Shown: positions 22,116 through 34,249, numbered from the stretch's first letter. The stretch is DNA of 64,000 bases from Breviolum minutum Mf 1.05b.01 (GCA_000507305.1 DF239128.1:64838-128837); one strand, 5' to 3'. Numbers and translations are program-made. Notes: generated from the sequence alone by a model not told the origin.

Positions 22116-22620
22116 ACCAAAACTAGTTGATAGCTGTTGAGGAAGGCATAGGTTGGTTTGCAGGGGATCTTTGTCCCAAAACATCTCTGTGTATGGATGT
22201 CATCCATGTCATCTTGCGCTGCAGCCTCCACTTCGACCCTTGTGTGTGCCACAGTCACTAGAGAATCAGCACGAGAGATTCAGCGCATTGAACTCCCGAA
22301 GGGGGATTGGTGATCCAAATGCCACGGGTGATGGGTACCGCCTTGTTTTTGGTGTTCAACTTTACTTCACAAGACTCTAGCTGCAAAGGGACGATGGACC
22401 CTTTTGTGACTTTTTTTCAGGTGCAGATTTGCATGATTTGCGATTTGTTTTGCACCTGGTGCTGTGGATTCCCGCACTATGAAAGGCATGATTACTTGGG
22501 GGTGTTATATTCCATGCTACTCAAACAGCAATTGGCTGTGAATCAGGCACATTCATCTACATTCATCCTGAATCGAAAAATCATGAAAAATCAATAGAAA
22601 TCACAACAAACAACATTTTG

Positions 22621-22729
22621 AAGCTAGCAGCAGCACCAGCAGTGATGAAACGAACGACTCCACACCTCACGGTGCGCAAATACACCGAGAAGCCATCGCC
22701 AAAACCTCGTGAGCGTGGACCAAAAGGTC
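22621..22729 (+). CDS. Candidate basic exon, unknown protein
   Basis: After a TTTTGAAG acceptor the plus frame reads AAPAVMKRTTPHLTVRKYTE and continues Lys/Pro-rich to ERGPKG, where GTCAAG could be the donor. The composition suits a basic nucleic-acid-binding tail. No family is recognised. Confidence 0.25.
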
Positions 22730-22780
22730 AAGTAACTCGGAAGGTCGTATGGTTGCACATGCGCGCAGACCTTACCAATG

Positions 22781-23446
22781 CTTACGCTTTCCACACTTTA
22801 GCTTACGCAAAACCCATGTGTTTGGACATGCTTACGCGGACCTTACGCGGAGGGTTGGGATGACAATGTTTGCACAGGAACACAGCGGGAGCTTACGCAC
22901 AGACCTCTTGTCTGTAGAAGGCTTCTCTTTGGGCGGCATCTTGGGCTAACGATGGGGGGCCGAGGTATGCCTTACGTAATCCTTACGCATCCCTCACGCA
23001 AATGACATGCCACATGTTGAAGATTTTGACTTTTGACTGGATTCGACCACATGGGATTGGAACGAACTAGACTTTCATACAAGACCTTTTGTCTGAAGAA
23101 GTGACATGTGGAAAAATGGTAGATACGTGTTTTCACTATCACATGTTGCAACTTTTGCTTTGGACCATCTAAACGCTATTCAGTCATTCACATGAGGTGT
23201 CCATAGTCTGACCACTGCCACTGCCATCGCTGCATTTTTGGGCCTGCACCCTCTGTCTATGTGCAATCAAAAGGGGATGCAATGACAGGTTGAAATTACA
23301 CACTTATTCTTGTTGCGTAAGGTTTCGGGTTTCGATGTTGAACCTTTAACTTGTACATATCTTAACATTTTATTTTGTAAAAATTGAAGGTTCAGCATCG
23401 AAATCCGAAACCTTACGCAACAAGAATATTGAACAAATCCTTACGC
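22781..23446 (+). repeat. Cluster of CTTACGC motifs
   Basis: Eight exact CTTACGC heptamers occur on the plus strand (22781, 22802, 22831, 22842, 22892, 22982, 23412, 23440). There is one inverted copy near 23315, and near-matches CTTACGT and CTTACGA lie among them. The motif is not otherwise prominent in the window. The cluster includes both arms of the foldback at 23306-23427. Confidence 0.7.
23306..23427. repeat. Foldback with 44-base arms
   Basis: Arms at 23306-23349 and 23384-23427 are complementary at 41 of 44 positions, starting ATTCTTGTTGCGTAAGGTTT, around a 34-base AT-rich spacer. It resembles a foldback or MITE-type element; no clear target duplication was seen. Confidence 0.8.
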
Positions 23447-23508
23447 ATCCTTACGAAACTCCAGGTTTTGCTTACGTACATTGATGATATGACCTTCCCG
23501 GGACTAAC

Positions 23509-23622
23509 CAATACATGAGGGGTTTTGGACCGTGCTCTCGTGGCAAAACAGTTGCTGTTTGCAAACCACCTCGCACTGGCCATCCTCAACTCCTTTGCAA
23601 ACGAGTGCGGCACTGGACAAAC
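23509..23622 (-). CDS. Candidate cysteine-rich exon
   Basis: The segment has a good acceptor (CTACTACTACAGCAG) and donor (GTATTG, then GTTAGT). One frame is Cys-rich (VEDGQCEVVCKQQLFCHEST) and a second is also open, so the frame is uncertain. No family is assigned. Confidence 0.35.
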
Positions 23623-23784
23623 TGCTGTAGTAGTAGAAAACATAGCTCCACCTGATCAGTGTGGCGCAAGGTGCGGGACCAATGATCAATTTGAATCAAT
23701 TTAAGGCATGAGATACAGAACTGCAGTACACATATATATGGCCCTTTCCGAAAACTCCGTGCCCAGCAAAGCGTGTTGCATCAG

Positions 23785-23915
23785 GGGGTATGATTCGAGG
23801 TATGTTTCGGGGGTATGTTTCGGGGTATGTTTCGCCCTCCCTTGTTGAAATCATGGGTATGATTCGTGGTATGATTCGCGGGTATGATTCGGGGGCATGA
23901 TTCGGGGTATGATTC
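23785..23915 (+). repeat. Minisatellite, about 12-bp unit
   Basis: Around nine degenerate copies of GGGTATGATTCG or GGTATGTTTCGG lie head to tail, with a short interruption near 23835-23850. Confidence 0.8.
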
Positions 23916-24580
23916 GCCGAAATGCAACATGCATGTGATCATAATTTTTGTATACGCCATTTCTGGAAACACGACTCATATATATATATACTTATATCTA
24001 GACTCCTAGACATATATGTTGAATTGATTTTAACTTGTTGCAACTGCAGTGCAACTATTTTTTCATACTACATCCTGGAGGCTGAGGTCCAAACATACAA
24101 AGTGTGTTGATAGTATGCGTACCTTGAAAGACTTCGGCCAAAAAGTGAAACTGCATGTCTTTCGAAAGAGCAAACCACAGGCGAACTTGGCAATCCATAT
24201 TCCATGTCGTCCGTCAGCCTGCAGGGGGATTTCCAAACAAAGGACGACCATTTTTGTGGAAAATACTCAGTTGATGTCAGTCAGAGGTTGTCTGACATTA
24301 TCTGAGTCTCCATCGCCCCATCTCCAACACCATCTCCTGAAAAGTTTGGTAGCCACTCATGGGCCAGTTCTTCCAATTTTCATCAATTTTCTTCCCAAGA
24401 TTGAGCAAACCACGAACCAGGCGCACTCCCTTTGACCAATCTGGCCTTATCAAAGCGACACCAGCGACGCCAGCTTTTCATCGCTATACGGCGCATCCCG
24501 GCGCCTTTTTTTCGTCATCTTGGGCGATCGCACCGAGGAGCACTGATCGCATCTTTGATGGCATTTCCTACCTACAGTTC

Positions 24581-25090
24581 TCAAGATGAATTCTTTTCAT
24601 CAACTTGTAACTTGACGGGAAAAACTGTTGAGGCAAAAGACATAGATGCAGGTAGCCATAAACCTCGGATATTCAAAGGATCGGATACTGTAAAACTCAA
24701 AGAAGATCTTTCCTGCAGGAGTTTTTTGAGATCAGGGCGACGTAGCTTGCCGGGCCAGCCTTCAAACTTCGACATAAAATCTTCCGGTGAAGGTTTTGAA
24801 GATGGGCAAAACCCATTGGGAAAAAACCATGGGGAAAACATACAAAACCATGAAAAATCATGAGAAACTATGGGAAACCATGGGAAAACCATGGGAAAAA
24901 AAATGGGGAAAGCCATAGGCTTATGGAGAACGGCCATTGCCAAGGCCCCAGGCTGAAGTTCACCAACCTCAGGTCTTGACGGTCAACGACTGACAAGGTC
25001 AGTCGTAAAGGCTTCTTGCCGGAAGACTGAGTCACTGAGTGGGATACCCAAAAGAGTAAAGGCAACATGGTGATGTAGAAAAGTACCTCT
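24581..25090 (-). CDS. Candidate two-exon C-terminal gene fragment
   Basis: Two minus-strand stretches are protein-like. The first, about 25090-24930, includes GKKPLRLTLSVVDRQDLRLV. The second, about 24800-24581, starts near KPSPEDFMSKFEGWPGKLRR and ends DEKNSS with a stop. Between them lies a low-complexity tract of repeated AAACCATGGG (24830-24905), presumably intronic. No domain is recognised. Confidence 0.35.
24830..24905 (+). repeat. Low-complexity AAACCATGGG repeats
   Basis: Degenerate units of about 10-11 bases (AAACCATGGG, AAAATCATGAG, AAACTATGGG) are repeated about six times. The tract reads as Phe/Pro/Trp-rich nonsense on the minus strand. Confidence 0.7.
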
Positions 25091-25267
25091 GCCACATGTC
25101 AGATAAGAAAACCAAACCGCACCGGAAGATATTAGATCAAACTGCAGGATGTTAATGTTACGTGACTCTAGTGGCCCCCTCCTTCTTTTCCATCTTAGAA
25201 CTGTGTCTCTCTCGGCGGGTGATGGGTTTCAAGCAGATCCTGGGAGCTTCACTTGGCCGTGAATTTC

Positions 25268-25437
25268 TTTTAGGCATATTAAACAAACCCTCTGTTTAAT
25301 AGGTATTAAACGGCCAACAATTTCTGAATTAAACGGACAATAATTAGGGTATCAAACGGGGTATTGTATAAACGATGGTGTATTAAACTAAAGGAATCCC
25401 TCTGTTTAACAGGGTATTAAACGGGGTATTAAACGCA
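25268..25437 (+). repeat. Minisatellite of GTATTAAACGGG-type units
   Basis: Degenerate units with the core TATTAAACGG or CTCTGTTTAA occur about nine times. One segment (CCCTCTGTTTAA...GGTATTAAACGG) is duplicated about 125 bases apart. Confidence 0.75.
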
Positions 25438-26440
25438 GGTGCTTTCAGCAATATTTAATAGCCTTAATAAAAAATCGTACCCACTTGGTTTCCTATTGTT
25501 CGGTACCGGGGCTTACACCGGACTCTGCCATCAACTCCATTTTTTTTCATCAATTCTTTTCAGCCCAAATTCACTGCACAATGCCCGCTCATCAAATTGC
25601 TGACCTTCAGGTGCAATGATGTGCAAGTTGAAAAATGCAGAAAAAAATGATAGTCATGGATCCAGCGCCGCTAGCTACAAGCTGCAAAGACGCAACCACA
25701 TGACAACAACTGGAAGATTCACTACAAAACAGCAATCAAAAGAGAATCACAACTGATTTCAGGAAATGACTATACACAGCAGCATCAAACATTTCGGGCA
25801 CGAACAGACCAAAAAGAAAAACAAGACATCATGCAAGGAGAAAGATTATGCAAGTGTCTCTTGAGTATTGAGTAGCACTTCATTCATCATGCCCGCTTCA
25901 ACAGCAGCACATCAGATTAGGATTTGCTAGCTGCACGACACCTTTTGGTGGCTGACTATGCAAAAAAACATGCAATGAGAACGCGTGTTGGCAAAAATAA
26001 AAATTACTGTAGGTACCGGCCTGCACAACTTTTGTGTTGCAGAATTTCTCCAGATTTGAATTGCTTGTTGTATCATATCCGGTACTTTTCTAAGCATCCA
26101 CTTTGGGAGCCCGCCTTAAAAGAATCCTGAGCCTTATCAATTCAAACATTAACTAATGTCAGTGGTGAAAAAGGCAAACTTGAGTGAAGCAAGTGGAGGA
26201 TGAGGATGAGGACGATGATGAGACCCGGGACCTGTGCGAGAAGCCCCCAAAAAGAGAGTTGTATCCAGCTGGGAAGACCCAGTCTTTGTGAGAAATCACG
26301 CAAGGATACACAAGGCATCCTTTCTAGTTTCAGTGCAGAGTGAAAGCTACGAACTACTGACTACATCTAACTGCTACTGCTACTGCTACTGCTACTGCTA
26401 AAGCTACTGCTACTGCTACTGCTGCTGCTGCTACTACTAT

Positions 26441-26488
<48 letters not shown>

Positions 26489-28289
26489 ACTACTCTACTA
26501 CTCAACTACTCAACTACTCAACTACTCATCTAACAAACTACCGAAGTAACTACCTGAGTAAGTAGTTATATACTATTGCTCCTGATGTCACAAATTGAGG
26601 GCCGGGGCTAATTACTTGATGGTTGGTTAACTGGTTTTTGCTCCTCAAAATGAATGCAAAGGTGACATGCTTCTTCTTTCTCCTGGCCCACATAACATCA
26701 TGGTCAAACTTCCCATCTTTGCCAACGCGCACTTCGCCGGTCTACATTTGCCATATGCCTTTGAAAAGGCATGAATCTCAGTCTAAACCCTGAAAAAGCT
26801 CAGATCAAGGATACCAAGAGCCGGCTGCCCATGCACCGGGGCCATTCCTGCGCGCCGACATCTCTCATTCAAGAACATTCTGAACATGGTGCAATCTCTC
26901 TGAGTTAAAAATATGGAAGTTTTGTTGTGCCATTTCTGTGGCAAATGTTATTTCAGAAGCTGAGGGAGCCAACTCTTAATGTCATCTCACCTTTCATTGG
27001 ACTCTTGTCGGCTCCTGCTTGGTTGGGAATCAGTAAATCTCAGTCACTGCCAAACAAAATGTAGCCCTGCCCAAGCTCAGTCTCGAGAAAGGAAATGGCT
27101 TCCTTGGTGTGGTGGGATCAAACCTATGGAGATCGACAGATGATGACAGGTACGTACCTGGGCACCTGACTACTGCCCAATGACAGGACATCTGTTCAGA
27201 CCTTGCACCAATGGAAGGTCGGCATCAGCGACCGGACTTCTCATGATTTGAAAAAAATCGAACAAGCTTGGTTTGAAACTGTGGGCCACTGGTCCCGACT
27301 TCATGTGCAAAGGCCTGAATGATCCAAACCACATTCAAGTTTTTTGTGCACTTTCTGTGACAGGACATAGGATGATCTTCTGCGACATGATTCTCTTTTG
27401 TGCCTCAGTGCCTTGGCTGGCAACAGTACCTGCTATGCACAAAAAAAGGACCAAAAAGGTGGAGAGATTTGCAGGCAACATGGACCAACACATGCAGGAA
27501 GTGCCCAAATGAACAGCTGTTGTATCAAAGGACCATGGTTGTAAAAGCTTGGAGCTTCTGAATCCATGCGACAGGGCCTTGGCCACAAAGCCAGGCTGCT
27601 GCAGAGAGCAGTTCCATGCTTCAGCCCATTCAACATATCATGGGAATCCTACGTGCCCCAATTGAATTGGCAAGTTATTAACCCCGTTGTACCTTAATAA
27701 GGCCTTCTTATTAAGCCAGTGGGTGCTGGGTGGGGAGATAGATTTAGCAACTTGGATTCCTATGACACTATGATCTATCAGAGCTTGCTTGATCTGGCAC
27801 ACCGTTTTTTCCAAGACTTGAAGCCTCAAACTCGATTCTCGATCACTGAAAATCAGCAGTGCGCTTCGCGCACCCCCATAGCTATCTAATGCTATATTTA
27901 CAATAAGATATATCATGGAATCATGCTCGCGAACATGGCGGCTGTCCAACTCACGACATCTCACAACACGTCGGCAGTGTATGCACGTCTCCGTCCCGGC
28001 AAACATGGCTCTCTGAATTCTGCACAGGGTCGACACGCAGAATTATATGCCACAAGGTCGACAAATTGTAACGAAAGGCGCCTAGTGACCTAGTGCTTCA
28101 TTATTTAATTCTATAAGTATATTAAAATACAATAAAATAAAATAAAATAAAACAAAATAAACATACTTCTCATTATCATACTTCACAAAACACGTCAAAT
28201 TACCATACATCTTCATACAGACTCAATGTTTGGGTCAAGCTATTTTGTGCATCTTTCATCCTTGACTTTCCAGAACTAGCTCCCAATGA
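25438..28289. other. Mostly no recognisable gene
   Basis: A large trinucleotide tract lies at 26370-26530. Around 27720-27860 a minus-strand frame (SALLIFSDRESSLRLQVLEK) is protein-like but the plus strand is also partly open, so it is not called. An A-rich (AATAA)n stretch lies at 28119-28163. Confidence 0.35.
26370..26530 (+). repeat. CTACTG/CTA trinucleotide tract
   Basis: CTACTG hexamers pass into about 20 uninterrupted CTA units and then CAACTACT units. It is non-coding by context. Confidence 0.95.
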
Positions 28290-28530
28290 CGGGTGTCACA
28301 ATGCATATCTGCAAATATTTCACGGCTGACGTTGGTGCAATGCCTTCACACTTCCGGCCTGTGTCAAGTGAGCTAGTTTTTGCTCTGCCTCTCTCCTTCA
28401 ATACCTTTCCAGACTTTCCAGCACTGAGATCTGCTTCTCCGCCAGTGTCGCAGCTTGTAGATGCAGTGCTTTGTTCTGGACGCTCAGGACCGAGATCCAG
28501 AAAGTCTTCGAGTGTCTGCAGCTCGCCTGG
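28290..28530 (-). CDS. Candidate exon, acidic unknown protein
   Basis: After a TTCACCAG acceptor the minus frame reads ELQTLEDFLDLGPERPEQST, then a Ser/Gly/Lys-rich stretch through KVLKERGRAKTSSLDTGRKC. It is strongly protein-like and the plus strand is less so. No domain is recognised. It probably belongs with the exon at 28763-28877. Confidence 0.4.
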
Positions 28531-28762
28531 TGAACCCAGCATATTGACTCACATTCCGATCAACCCCTCCTGTATGCCTGTTCGGTCATTATGTTGGAGG
28601 ATGGCTGAAACCATTTGACAAATCAGCGCCAAACACTTGACTCAGACTCACCAACAACTGTCTCTCCGACCGGCTCTGCGTCGCAACTCACAAGCACATG
28701 CTCAGCACAAACATGTGGTTTGATCTGTTAGATACATGCACACGCACCCCCTGCACCATACC

Positions 28763-28877
28763 TGTGCTACTTCCAAAAGACAAACTAGACATGATAAAAC
28801 AAGGCATGTCCCTCTCTATATGTGCCACTTGTTTGCCATTTTTGCAGTCAGCAAGGCCTTGTGCAATGCCGGAGTCC
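28763..28877 (-). CDS. Candidate internal exon, unknown protein
   Basis: It is bounded by a good acceptor (CCCTTGCAG, then GACTCC) and donor (GCACAG, then GTATGG). The frame encodes SGIAQGLADCKNGKQVAHIE and then RDMPCFIMSSLSFGSST. Family unknown; likely the same minus-strand gene as 28290-28530. Confidence 0.4.
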
Positions 28878-29551
28878 TGCAAGGGTCAAAAACGCGTCAG
28901 CTCAGGAACTTGCACAGATCGTCGAGGAACCAGAATCATAATAATAATGATACAATAAATACTAGCATACGAACTGAATTTCTGAATGCAAATGTTTGAC
29001 AGCATATGCTTTGATTCACGTGCTATGATTTGCATGTGCCTCGGTATGTCCACATGGAGTGTGCCCGGCAGGTCTGTCCACATGTGCACAAGTCCCTGCT
29101 TTTTGCAGGGACGTTGTCGGCCCATGTGGTCCCAGTCCACCGAACCCAAGACATGTACATAATTTCTGTGGCAAAATCAGCAACACACGTATTTCACCAA
29201 CCTCAAATTACCTCCACCTCCACCTCCACTTACATCATTCTGGGACGATTCGCCTTACTAAACTACCTGTTGGGTTCCGGCACTTGACATCAGGCCTGAG
29301 AATATCCATACCCATCCGATCTAAACAAGCTTTAAATAGGCTAGCAGCTACTTGGCGGCAATGCTAGGTCAACTTAGATCAACCCATCTTGTAACAAGCC
29401 AACCCGCTGCATAAGCGTTGCGGAAAAATCAACCCAGAAGTATCAAATCCTAGGGGCGCACGGTGACTTGGTAAATCTGCACAAATGAACGCATGTTCCC
29501 AAGCCATCTTTGCATGCAAAACCCAAACCCGTTCCCGGCTGGTGGAACAAA

Positions 29552-29571
29552 CACTGCTGCTGCTGCTGCTG

Positions 29572-29615
<44 letters not shown>

Positions 29616-29655
29616 GCTACTGCTACTGCTACTGCTACTGCTACTACTGCTACTG

Positions 29656-29694
<39 letters not shown>

Positions 29695-29709
29695 GGTGCT
29701 GCTGCTGCA
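29552..29709 (+). repeat. CTG/CTA trinucleotide tract
   Basis: About 50 triplets of CTG, CTA and CTGCTA alternate. Long homopolymeric frames (poly-Leu, poly-Thr, poly-Tyr, and poly-Val on the minus strand) are by-products of the repeat, not genes. Confidence 0.95.
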
Positions 29710-30020
29710 AACGCTACTTTTACACTGCGTGCCGCCGCCCCCTCCTCCTACTACTACTACAATGGAGGACAAAACGCTGCTCACACCATAGAGAAAAAGC
29801 AAACTATATAACTTCAGTCAGTTGGCAACAAGAACCATAGAAACAACCGCCCCAATGGTAAAGCGTTGGGGCTGCTACGTTGACTTAACCCTGGCACGCA
29901 GTATCTAGAGCAGGTCCACGCACTTAACCTTATAGTTTCTCAATGGCAAAACACCATATACACAACAAATCCTGAATCATCAGAAATCCCTCCAAAACGC
30001 ATGTACATATCATATATAAG

Positions 30021-32420
30021 TTATCCTCTACACCAATGCACAGATAAACTCATCCAATACATCTTCTCCTGGCCGCTCTCTTCAAACACCTTGGCATTGT
30101 AGTCACTTCTGGATCGTCTTCGTGTGGTGACCGGTGCATCTGCAGTCTCATCCCTGAAAGGCATCTGCAATCCTTCCATGGATTCCTCATTTTGGTCTCC
30201 GCCGTAACCCAAGCGTTGGGATTCTTGAAGCCAAGTCTGTCTACTTTCAAACTGCTTCATCCTCTCAACATCTGAGACCCTGCGGCCCGGAGAGAACTCA
30301 CCGCAACCCATGACAATGCTATAGCGGTACCCGAAATTCACTGTCTTCTTGTGCTTGTGAGCAGCACGTTCCTTTCCATCCCTTGGCTCAGCCAGGTGAT
30401 CTAAATGTAGAACATCCACGACCGTCATGACACCAACGCAACATGCACATCAACGCAATGACACCTGGACCTGAAATCAAGCACCTTTTTGGACTTTTGC
30501 TCAGAATCTCTCGAAGTTCGCCAGATTGAGGTGCTGAAGAGACACGCTGTACAGGCTCTTCTGTGCCTTGCAATATCTTTGTCATGTTTTTGGGTGTTTG
30601 GGGCTACAATTCCCGAGTTGATTTTAGAAAAGATACAACTATTCGAAATTGCCACATCATATACATATATATGTAGAATTATGTATACGATTGTATACGC
30701 AGTAGAAAATGTGTATGATTATAGATACATATAATGAAATCATACAGTGATCATACAGTGTAGCTGACCACCATCTATATGACATACCCCAACGTCATGA
30801 AAGGAGCCTTCTACCCAGTCCGCGAAATGAACCTCAGCAATCCAATCGAGAAAAGAATCACAGGTGGAATCACTGATGTGAAACTCAAAAAGGTTCAGTC
30901 ATTTTTTTCTTTTTTTATTTGAAAAGAATGAACAACGATTATCGATTGATTTAAAAACTCTGCTTCCAAAAAGGTTCCGGTTGCCCTTCTTACATTTACA
31001 AAGAGGCACTGAATCTGTGCCGCTACTGTCTGGCCTTTCCGAACGAAAGAAAAAAATTAAGTCAGCTATGGCCTGATGCAACCAAATCCTACAAAGATTA
31101 TTGAGGACCGTTCTGGGTTGCCTGAGTGATGACCAAAACTATGAAAAGTAGCAATGCCTTATTGTATATTTAGGTAGGTAGGTACTTGTAGGTAGGTATG
31201 TATGTCGGTAATGTACGTCACGTATGTTGCACGGGTAACGCACGCATACGCACGCAACAAACAATAATGTATGTATGTATGGACTTTGTGAGATTGGATA
31301 TAGTACAGTAAGTTTCCATGGCCCATCACCCCAAATGCTGGGACTGCAGCTATGCGGGGCGACCGTGGAGACCGTACTGGGGATCGTGGTGAGCGCGGTG
31401 AGGATGATGATGCCTGCGGCTCCAGGTAGCATTGCTGACACACACAGTAAGGCTAAATGTACTAACGTGCCATACTGACATATGCGTCCAAAAGTCAAAT
31501 TCATAAAATCCTGCCGCCAAGGCTCACAGGCCGTGCCACGAACACGAGACAAACTCCACTCCTCCGTTAGCCATCTGCTTGAAGGTCTGCCCGTTGCTTC
31601 GGGGTCCTTCAAGTATCCTGTCATGGAATTCATCATTTGCCCAACAAGTCACTGCCGACCAAAGGCCTTACGAAACAACGAAAACTGGATCTTTTGTACC
31701 AAGTCTTAGGGCTTCATAACCTCCAATCGTCAAGTCGTGTCCTGCCTTGCGCTTTCAATACATCTGTACGGTCTTGTGAAACTGTACCATCCATCCGAGG
31801 ATGCTTCCGAGGTGGAACCTCAGGCTTTTAAGACATCATGATGATTCACGAATGGAGGTCCATTATGTTTCCGTGCTCCTATTCTTTTGCTGAACGTCTA
31901 GGGCTTGCTTCAGCACACTTCAGTCATATTTTCAGAAGGCATGTGCCAATGTGCTGCATTGCTGCACGGATTTGAAATTGCATTCATGAGTTGGCCAAAA
32001 AAAACAGCTGGTTGCAAACCTCCATAGACAAACTCATCAATCGAGCGGCGGCTAGAAGGCGTGGAACCCCTGCAGCTGCGATTCAGGTTCCAACGTCCTA
32101 CATTTCCTTGCTTGTGTAACGACTTGAAGGTACTGCTAAAGGCCCTGAAGTTGTGTAAATTTGCAAGTAAACAGGATGCTTCTTGAGAACAGTGGTACCA
32201 TGTGCTGTTGAATGATGCGTGATGTTCTCTACTTCACATCTTCAAAACCTTCCTGAAATCAGCGAAGAAAGGGGAACAAAAATCGATTGACAAATTGAAT
32301 GAGCTATATGACATTTGGTCTCACCAAATGCGCAACCGCCGCGCCGGCATGTTTTTCATGGTCTGGCGGCCAAAACGGCAAAGTAAAAACAAGGCAGCCG
32401 CCATGGACTTGCTTTGGGTA
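30021..32420 (-). CDS. Uncharacterised multi-exon gene
   Basis: A run of minus-strand exon candidates with matching signals was read. About 32420-32325 (MKNMPARRLRIW before GTGAGA); 32099-32025 (RGSTPSSRRSIDEFVYG before GTTTGC); 31817-31728 (after CCTGAG, PRKHPRMDGTVSQDRTDVLK, before GTTATG); 31632-31525 (FHDRILEGPRSNGQTFKQMA, before GTGAGC); 31430-31338 (SPRSPRSPVRSPRSPRIA, before GTGATG); 30575-30490 (EEPVQRVSSAPQSGELREIL, before GTGCTT); and 30395-30021 (GYRYSIVMGCGEFSPGRRVS to the stop). The protein would be basic and Ser/Arg/Pro-rich, with no recognised domain. The chain is inferred from order, strand and composition, and some members may not belong. Confidence 0.4.
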
Positions 32421-33522
32421 CAGACAGTACTTTGTGTTCAAAGGATGGATGAAGAAATTCATCTTTTCCAAGCTGAACATGAGAGAGACATGTTCCAGGA
32501 AGTAGTCTTTTCCATGGTCCTATTGTCAATTCATGCCCTGATTGTCATTGCTCCATGGTCCTTCACCAAGGAGGGTAGATATGGTCGATGTCTTCTGACA
32601 ATCAAACTGTCAGTTTTACCATGAATGATCTCAAAGAAAGATGAGGAATACGTAGATTGCAAAAGATCCTGGGTCTTGCACTAGGACGTCTCCTTTCAGC
32701 CCCAATAGGTCTGCCACCAACTGATTGCTGGCAAGATAGTGTTGGACTCCTTGCAGTAACACCCCTTGGTGACACTTCTTAATCATAGGTGCAAGTGACA
32801 AAAAACATCAGTGCTATGATTCATGATGCTTCACAATAGTTTGCTGCCCTACATCTTGACCAGTCTCCTGCCATTGGTTCCTTGCAGTTGGCCTGTAGTA
32901 CGTGCGAAAGAGACCTATTCCTCCCTCCATCTATGCATGAAACTATCAATCAATTTCTCAATCAAACAATATTTCCGCTGCTCTACCTATGTACCCATGG
33001 TGTTCCAGCCCCCAACGGCTATCCATACATCAACGATTGACTATTTATCTAATGCATGCCCAAAGAGTTGATCTATAGTCTATAACATTACTACTGTGTA
33101 AGTGGGCATGGGTATCTGGCATGGATATCTTTAGACAATGCATAATGTACGCATATCGCAATGCACATGCATCTACACAAACTCCAAGTGCCTACTAAGC
33201 CTCTCTCTAGTCTATCACCATCAACTTAGGCCCATGCAACTATTACTATGAAAGAAGTATATAACTTCTATATATATATATATATTGTTTACATAGTATC
33301 TATATGCGATTGTCCATTGTAATGTATTTTCCTGTCTATTCATCTATACACCGTATGTCAAGCTCCTACCCGTTTGCATGCACCCGTGCATGCTTTATAA
33401 TATACAAAATTGAATAAAATCATTAAGCATGTCTCTCTCACACTATCAAGAAATATTCCCTTTCTCTTTGTTGCAAGTATCACTGAAGATGTCATACAAA
33501 AGCAACAACGCAAGAACTTGGC
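32421..33522. other. No recognisable gene
   Basis: Short frames only. A TA tract lies near 33270-33285. Confidence 0.35.
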
Positions 33523-33690
33523 CTCCACAAGCCCAAGCGTCGCTAAGACTTGTTGTCTGAGCTCGCGAACTGTCATCTCCTGCATGAAAATTGCAGAAAA
33601 TATTTCCGTTCCGCCAGAATTGGAAGCTAATATGGAGTCACTGACAGTTATGGTAACCACGGCACTCAATTCTGCATGATGCGTCTCTCT
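33523..33690 (-). CDS. Ubiquitin-like-domain exon(s), probable
   Basis: The minus strand reads SAVVTITVSDSILASNSG, and then, after a TTTCATGCAG acceptor, EMTVRELRQQVLATLGLVEA (33579-33523) followed by a GC-type donor. The pattern of a beta strand, then x-TVRELRxQVxxxxG, resembles the ubiquitin-like region found at the start of many dinoflagellate ankyrin-repeat proteins. No ankyrin exons were recognised downstream, so this may be an isolated remnant. Confidence 0.35.
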
Positions 33691-34249
33691 ATTGTCCTCG
33701 TTCAGCTCCACGCAAACCTCATGTCATTCGAAGCTTGAGGAATTCCAACTATAAGCATACTTGAAATGTTACGGTCTCGTGGGCCTACACCCATTTGCAG
33801 AGGTTCTCTTCATCAAACATCAACAACTATGTGCACAGGATTCATTTTATATATCATACAGACATGTATACTGTAAATATGATAAATATATAACAAAACA
33901 AAATACATACATACATACATATCTATTTTCTTAATTTCCCTATATAATCTCAGACTCAAACCTCCTGGCCACTTCGGCACGCAATGGTTCGCAAGCGGCC
34001 CATGAAGGCTATGCTTGAGATGTCTGTTCTGTTGTTTCCTTATGGAGGACAAGTCATATGGCATGCCTTGGCCAGATGATATGGCATGCTATAGCCACAT
34101 CTTGCTACAGCATCAAATTGGTAGAGTCATTGGTACTTGAAAACATACTGAATCTCAATATAGTTCTGGTTTGGACAATATGGGCTGGATATGGAATGTT
34201 TCCTCCAGTGCCATCGCTGGCCGTGATGTCATTTGAGGATATTTGATGA

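Noticed and set aside
22781-23446. CRISPR-like array from the spaced CTTACGC repeats
   Set aside because: The repeat is only 7 bases and the spacing is irregular (11 to more than 400 bases), in a eukaryotic context.
24581-24943. Phe/Trp/Pro-rich N-terminal part of the minus frame
   Set aside because: It is a translation of the AAACCATGGG low-complexity repeat; only the part after about 24800 looks like protein.
29450-29840. Long poly-Leu, poly-Thr, poly-Tyr and poly-Val frames
   Set aside because: They are all readings of one CTG/CTA triplet tract, with no flanking coding signal.
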